Made by a program: the position numbers and the translations under genes. From Spirochaetota bacterium (GTDB taxonomy: Bacteria > Spirochaetota > Spirochaetia > Treponematales > UBA12059): a stretch of DNA of 8,945 bases. The notes beneath the pieces are model-generated. The model was given only the letters and a program-made list of their open reading frames with translations, made no database searches and was not told the DNA's origin. The number at the start of each line of letters is the position of its first letter. The first letter of the stretch is position 1. The DNA lies in NCBI GenBank assembly GCA_022709445.1, contig JAKLIU010000065.1:1-8945 (forward strand), in the 5' to 3' direction. This document shows positions 6,436 to 8,945 of the stretch, in pieces.

Positions 6436-7803
6436 ATGGGAGCAGTCCTCGTCATAGACGACGAACCGGGCATACGGGCCACGGTCAAGGATATACTCGA
6501 GGACGAGGGCTACCGGGCGCTCACGGCCGAGGACGGCCCGACGGGCCTGGACATCCTCGGGCGCGAATCGGTGGACACCGTGATCCTGGACGTCTGGCTG
6601 CCCCGCATGGGCGGGATAGACGTGCTCAAGGCCATCCGCGCGGAATGGCCGACCATCGAGGTCATCGTGGTCTCCGGTCACGCCAGCATCGACATGGCGG
6701 TCAGCGCGGTCAAGCTGGGCGCCTTCGACTTCATCGAGAAACCCCTCTCCATAGAACGGCTGGCCACGGCCGTCCGCAACGCCCGCGCCCTCTCCGGGCT
6801 CAGGGTGGAGAACGCGAGGCTCAAGGCGGCCACGGCCGACCAGGACGAGATCGTCGCCCGGTCCGCGGGCATGCAGGCCGTGATCGGCCTGATCGCGCAG
6901 AGCGCACGCAGCGACGCCCGCGTGCTGATCACCGGGGACAACGGCACCGGCAAGGAGCTGGCGGCCAGGCGCATCCACGAGCTGTCCGCCCGCGCCCAGG
7001 GACCCTTCGTGGCCGTCAACTGCGCGGCCATGCCCGACACGCTGATAGAAAGCGAGCTGTTCGGGCACGAGAAGGGCTCCTTCACCGACGCCGTCTCCCG
7101 GCGCAAGGGCAAGTTCGAGGCGGCCCACGGCGGGACCCTGTTCCTGGACGAGATAGGCGACATGTCCCTGCAGGCCCAGGCCAAGGTGCTCAGGGCCGTC
7201 CAGGAGATGCGTTTCGAGCGCCTGGGCGGCGAAGAGACCGTCAGCGTCGACGTCCGCGTGATCGCGGCCACCAACAAGGACCTCGAGGCGGAGATCGCCG
7301 CCGGCCGCTTCCGCGAGGACCTGTACTTCCGGCTGAACGTGATCCCGCTCCGGATACCCCCGCTCGCCGAGCGGGCGGAGGACATCGAGCCCCTGGCCGA
7401 CTACTTCCTGGCCAAGCTCGGCGGCGCCTCCGGCAGGAGCCTGTCCCCCGAGGGCCTGGAGGCCATCCGCTCCCACGCGTGGCCGGGCAACGTGCGCGAA
7501 CTCAGGAACTTCATCGAGCGCCTGGCCGTCATGTCGGACGAGGAGCCCATATCGGGGGAGACGGTAGAGCGCTACCTGCGCCGGGACCCGGCCGCCCCGG
7601 AGGAACCCGCCCTGGACGGCATCTTCGCGGAACTGGCCGGGCTCAGGCTGGCGGAGGCCAAAAACGAGTTCGAGCGGCGATATCTTCTTCACCACTTGCG
7701 GAAAGCGGGCTATAATGTCACCCGGGCCGCGGAAGCCATAGGCGCGTACCCGAGCAACGTCCATGCAAAAATCAAGAAGTTCGGAATAGAGGCGGGCGAA
7801 TGA
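6436..7803 (+). CDS. NtrX-like sigma-54-dependent response regulator
   Basis: This 455-residue protein is a transcription activator of the NtrC/NtrX class, which opens sigma-54 promoter complexes by ATP hydrolysis. The receiver domain (1-120) has Asp8-Asp9, phospho-acceptor Asp52 (ILDVWLP), Ser80 and Lys102 (FDFIEKPLSIERL, an NtrX-like stretch). The AAA+ domain (about 138-370) has Walker A GDNGTGKE (167-174), the sigma-contact loop as GSFTDA (214-219) instead of GAFTGA, Walker B LFLDEIGD (235-242) and sensor I AATN (277-280). A Fis-type helix-turn-helix closes the protein (about 410-450, NVTRAAEAIGAYPSNVHAKIK). The ATG has AAGGAAG 6 nt upstream. It follows its likely kinase and overlaps lexA by ATGA. 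With rpoN nearby, sigma-54 dependence is credible; targets are unknown. Confidence 0.93.
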   Translation: MGAVLVIDDEPGIRATVKDILEDEGYRALTAEDGPTGLDILGRESVDTVILDVWLPRMGGIDVLKAIRAEWPTIEVIVVSGHASIDMAVSAVKLGAFDFIEKPLSIERLATAVRNARALSGLRVENARLKAATADQDEIVARSAGMQAVIGLIAQSARSDARVLITGDNGTGKELAARRIHELSARAQGPFVAVNCAAMPDTLIESELFGHEKGSFTDAVSRRKGKFEAAHGGTLFLDEIGDMSLQAQAKVLRAVQEMRFERLGGEETVSVDVRVIAATNKDLEAEIAAGRFREDLYFRLNVIPLRIPPLAERAEDIEPLADYFLAKLGGASGRSLSPEGLEAIRSHAWPGNVRELRNFIERLAVMSDEEPISGETVERYLRRDPAAPEEPALDGIFAELAGLRLAEAKNEFERRYLLHHLRKAGYNVTRAAEAIGAYPSNVHAKIKKFGIEAGE

Positions 7804-8399
7804 AACTATTGACCGAACGCCAGAAGGATTTCCTCGAATTCATAGAAGAGTTCATGAGGGAAAAGCCCTACTCCCCCACCATCAGGGAGATAGCGGACCA
7901 CTTCGGGATGTCCGTCAAGGGCGCCTACGACCACATCAAGGCAATCGAGAAAAAAGGCTACATACGCGTGGGGGAAAACCGCTCGCGCAGCATCGAGCTG
8001 GTGGGCAAGGCCAGCGGCCGTTCCCCCACGGTGGAAGTGCCCATCCTGGGCTCGGTCGCCGCGGGCAAGCCCATCTTCGTGGACGAGAACTACGAGGCGG
8101 GCGTGCACGTGCCCGCCGCCATGGTCGGGCGCAAGCGCTGTTTCGCGCTGCGGGTCCGCGGCGACAGCATGCTCAACGCGGGCATCCTGGACGGGGACAT
8201 TGCCGTGCTGGAACAGCGCGATACCGCCGAGGACGGGGAGATCGTCGTGGCCATGATGGAAGACTCCGTCACCCTCAAGCGCTTCTTCCGGGAAAAGGGC
8301 AAGATCCGCCTGGCGGCCGAGAACCCCGCCTACAGTCCCATCTTCACCCAGGACGTCCGCATCCTCGGCAGGCTCCGCGGGATAGTCAGAACCTACTGA
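7800..8399 (+). CDS. lexA: LexA repressor of the SOS response
   Basis: LexA represses DNA-damage genes and cleaves itself when RecA filaments form. The 199-residue product has a winged helix-turn-helix (about 1-65) with SPTIREIADHFGMSVKGAYD around the recognition helix. The peptidase domain has the cleavage bond Ala88-Gly89 in GSVAAGKP, nucleophile Ser123 in RGDSML and general base Lys160 in VTLKRFF, so it should be active. It is of usual length. The ATG overlaps the stop of the upstream regulator as ATGA, with GAGGCGGG just before it, which suggests translational coupling. I found no inverted repeat I would call a LexA operator upstream, and no separate promoter is obvious, so classic autoregulation is not supported by this window. 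The helix SVKGAYDHIK looks spirochaete-like. Confidence 0.96.
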   Translation: MKLLTERQKDFLEFIEEFMREKPYSPTIREIADHFGMSVKGAYDHIKAIEKKGYIRVGENRSRSIELVGKASGRSPTVEVPILGSVAAGKPIFVDENYEAGVHVPAAMVGRKRCFALRVRGDSMLNAGILDGDIAVLEQRDTAEDGEIVVAMMEDSVTLKRFFREKGKIRLAAENPAYSPIFTQDVRILGRLRGIVRTY

Positions 8400-8401
8400 G
8401 C

Positions 8402-8945
8402 ATGGAGAGCGTCCTCATCCTCGGCGGGCCCGAACTGGGCCGCCGCAACGACTTCATCAAGCAAGCCAGGGAACGCTGCGCCAGGGAGTGGGGCGAGATG
8501 CCCGAGGAGCACCGGCTCTACGCCCACGAGACCGGCGTCACGGCCCTCCTGGACCTGCTCATGAACGGGTCGCTGTTCTCGGCCGGCAAGTTCGTGCAGT
8601 ACCTGGGTGCGGACCAGGTCAAGCTGAAGGCTGATGTCCAGGCCCTGGCCGCCTACGCCAGGAATCCCGCCGGGAAAACCGTGCTGGTGCTGGTGTCGGA
8701 CGGCTACGGCGTGGAGAAGGCCATTGAGGACGCCGTCCCCAAGGACGCCAAGCGGATCTTCTGGGAACTTTCCGGCGCGGAGATGGAACGCTGGATACGG
8801 GAATACTTCTCGTCGCAGGACCTGCGGATCCAGCCGGACGCCGTGGACGCCATCCTGGAGCTGGTGGAGAACAACACAGAGGCGCTCCGCTCCGAATGCT
8901 CCCGGCTGGCGCTCTTCTGGCCCGCCGGATCGGTCATCGGCGAGG
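8402..8945 (+). CDS. holA: DNA polymerase III delta subunit, N-terminal part, cut by window edge
   Basis: HolA is the clamp-loader subunit that opens the beta sliding clamp during replication. The visible 181 codons read MESVLILGGPELGRRNDFIK at the start, a delta-type P-loop remnant (GGPELGRR) where the usual Lys-Ser/Thr is missing, as is normal for this non-ATPase subunit. LLMNGSLFSAGKFVQYLGADQVK (about 52-74) is the first-domain stretch contacting the clamp. LVLVSDGYGVEKAIEDAVPK follows near 97-116, and ELVENNTEALRSECSRLALF near 154-173 is typical of the delta second domain. The ATG lies 2 nt after the lexA stop with no clear ribosome site, so coupling to lexA is likely. The resemblance is to spirochaete HolA from memory. 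The rest lies beyond base 8945. Confidence 0.85.
   Translation, partial: MESVLILGGPELGRRNDFIKQARERCAREWGEMPEEHRLYAHETGVTALLDLLMNGSLFSAGKFVQYLGADQVKLKADVQALAAYARNPAGKTVLVLVSDGYGVEKAIEDAVPKDAKRIFWELSGAEMERWIREYFSSQDLRIQPDAVDAILELVENNTEALRSECSRLALFWPAGSVIGE

Noticed and set aside
6384..7715. Overlapping plus-strand frame inside the response regulator
   Set aside because: Arg/Gly-rich out-of-frame reading of a well-supported gene.
6253..7764. Long minus-strand open frame opposite the NtrX-like gene
   Set aside because: Shadow frame: low-complexity Gly/Val/Arg-rich translation and full overlap with a gene with clear motifs.

Overview
The window is GC-rich (about two-thirds G+C by eye), densely coding chromosome with ten recognisable genes, two of them cut by the window edges. 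Gene content and protein style suggest a high-GC member of the Spirochaetota: a bifunctional HPr kinase, a LexA with an SVKGAYDHIK recognition helix, and a HolA with an ELVENNTEALRSECSRL segment. This placement rests on remembered family resemblance, not on a search. No mobile element, CRISPR array, tRNA, rRNA or phage gene was seen.

Left arm, minus strand: grpE followed by the 5' part of dnaK, a chaperone operon read leftwards from a promoter near 1330-1356. About 260 bases without a gene (1237-1496) separate it from everything else, which is read rightwards. This divergent region holds one sigma-70-type promoter in each direction and a GC-rich hairpin in each leader.

Right arm, plus strand: rpoN (sigma-54; TTG start at 1497) and hpf form a first unit ending in a clear rho-independent terminator at 3235-3261. 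A second unit begins just beyond it: hprK, ptsH, an NtrY-like membrane histidine kinase, an NtrX-like sigma-54 activator, lexA, and the 5' part of holA. From ptsH onward most junctions are tight: TGATG for ptsH/kinase, ATGA for activator/lexA, 2 nt for lexA/holA.

The functional theme is sigma-54 and phosphotransferase regulation. RpoN needs an AAA+ activator such as the NtrX-like protein; the kinase presumably phosphorylates that activator; HprK and HPr form a regulatory phosphorelay; HPF controls ribosome hibernation. The order resembles the E. coli rpoN-hpf-ptsN-rapZ-npr locus, but with hprK and ptsH in place of ptsN and npr. LexA and HolA then tie the same transcript to DNA repair and replication.

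No wholly new system is visible. The genes are known families; the unusual parts are their arrangement, their junctions and the regulatory sites between them.
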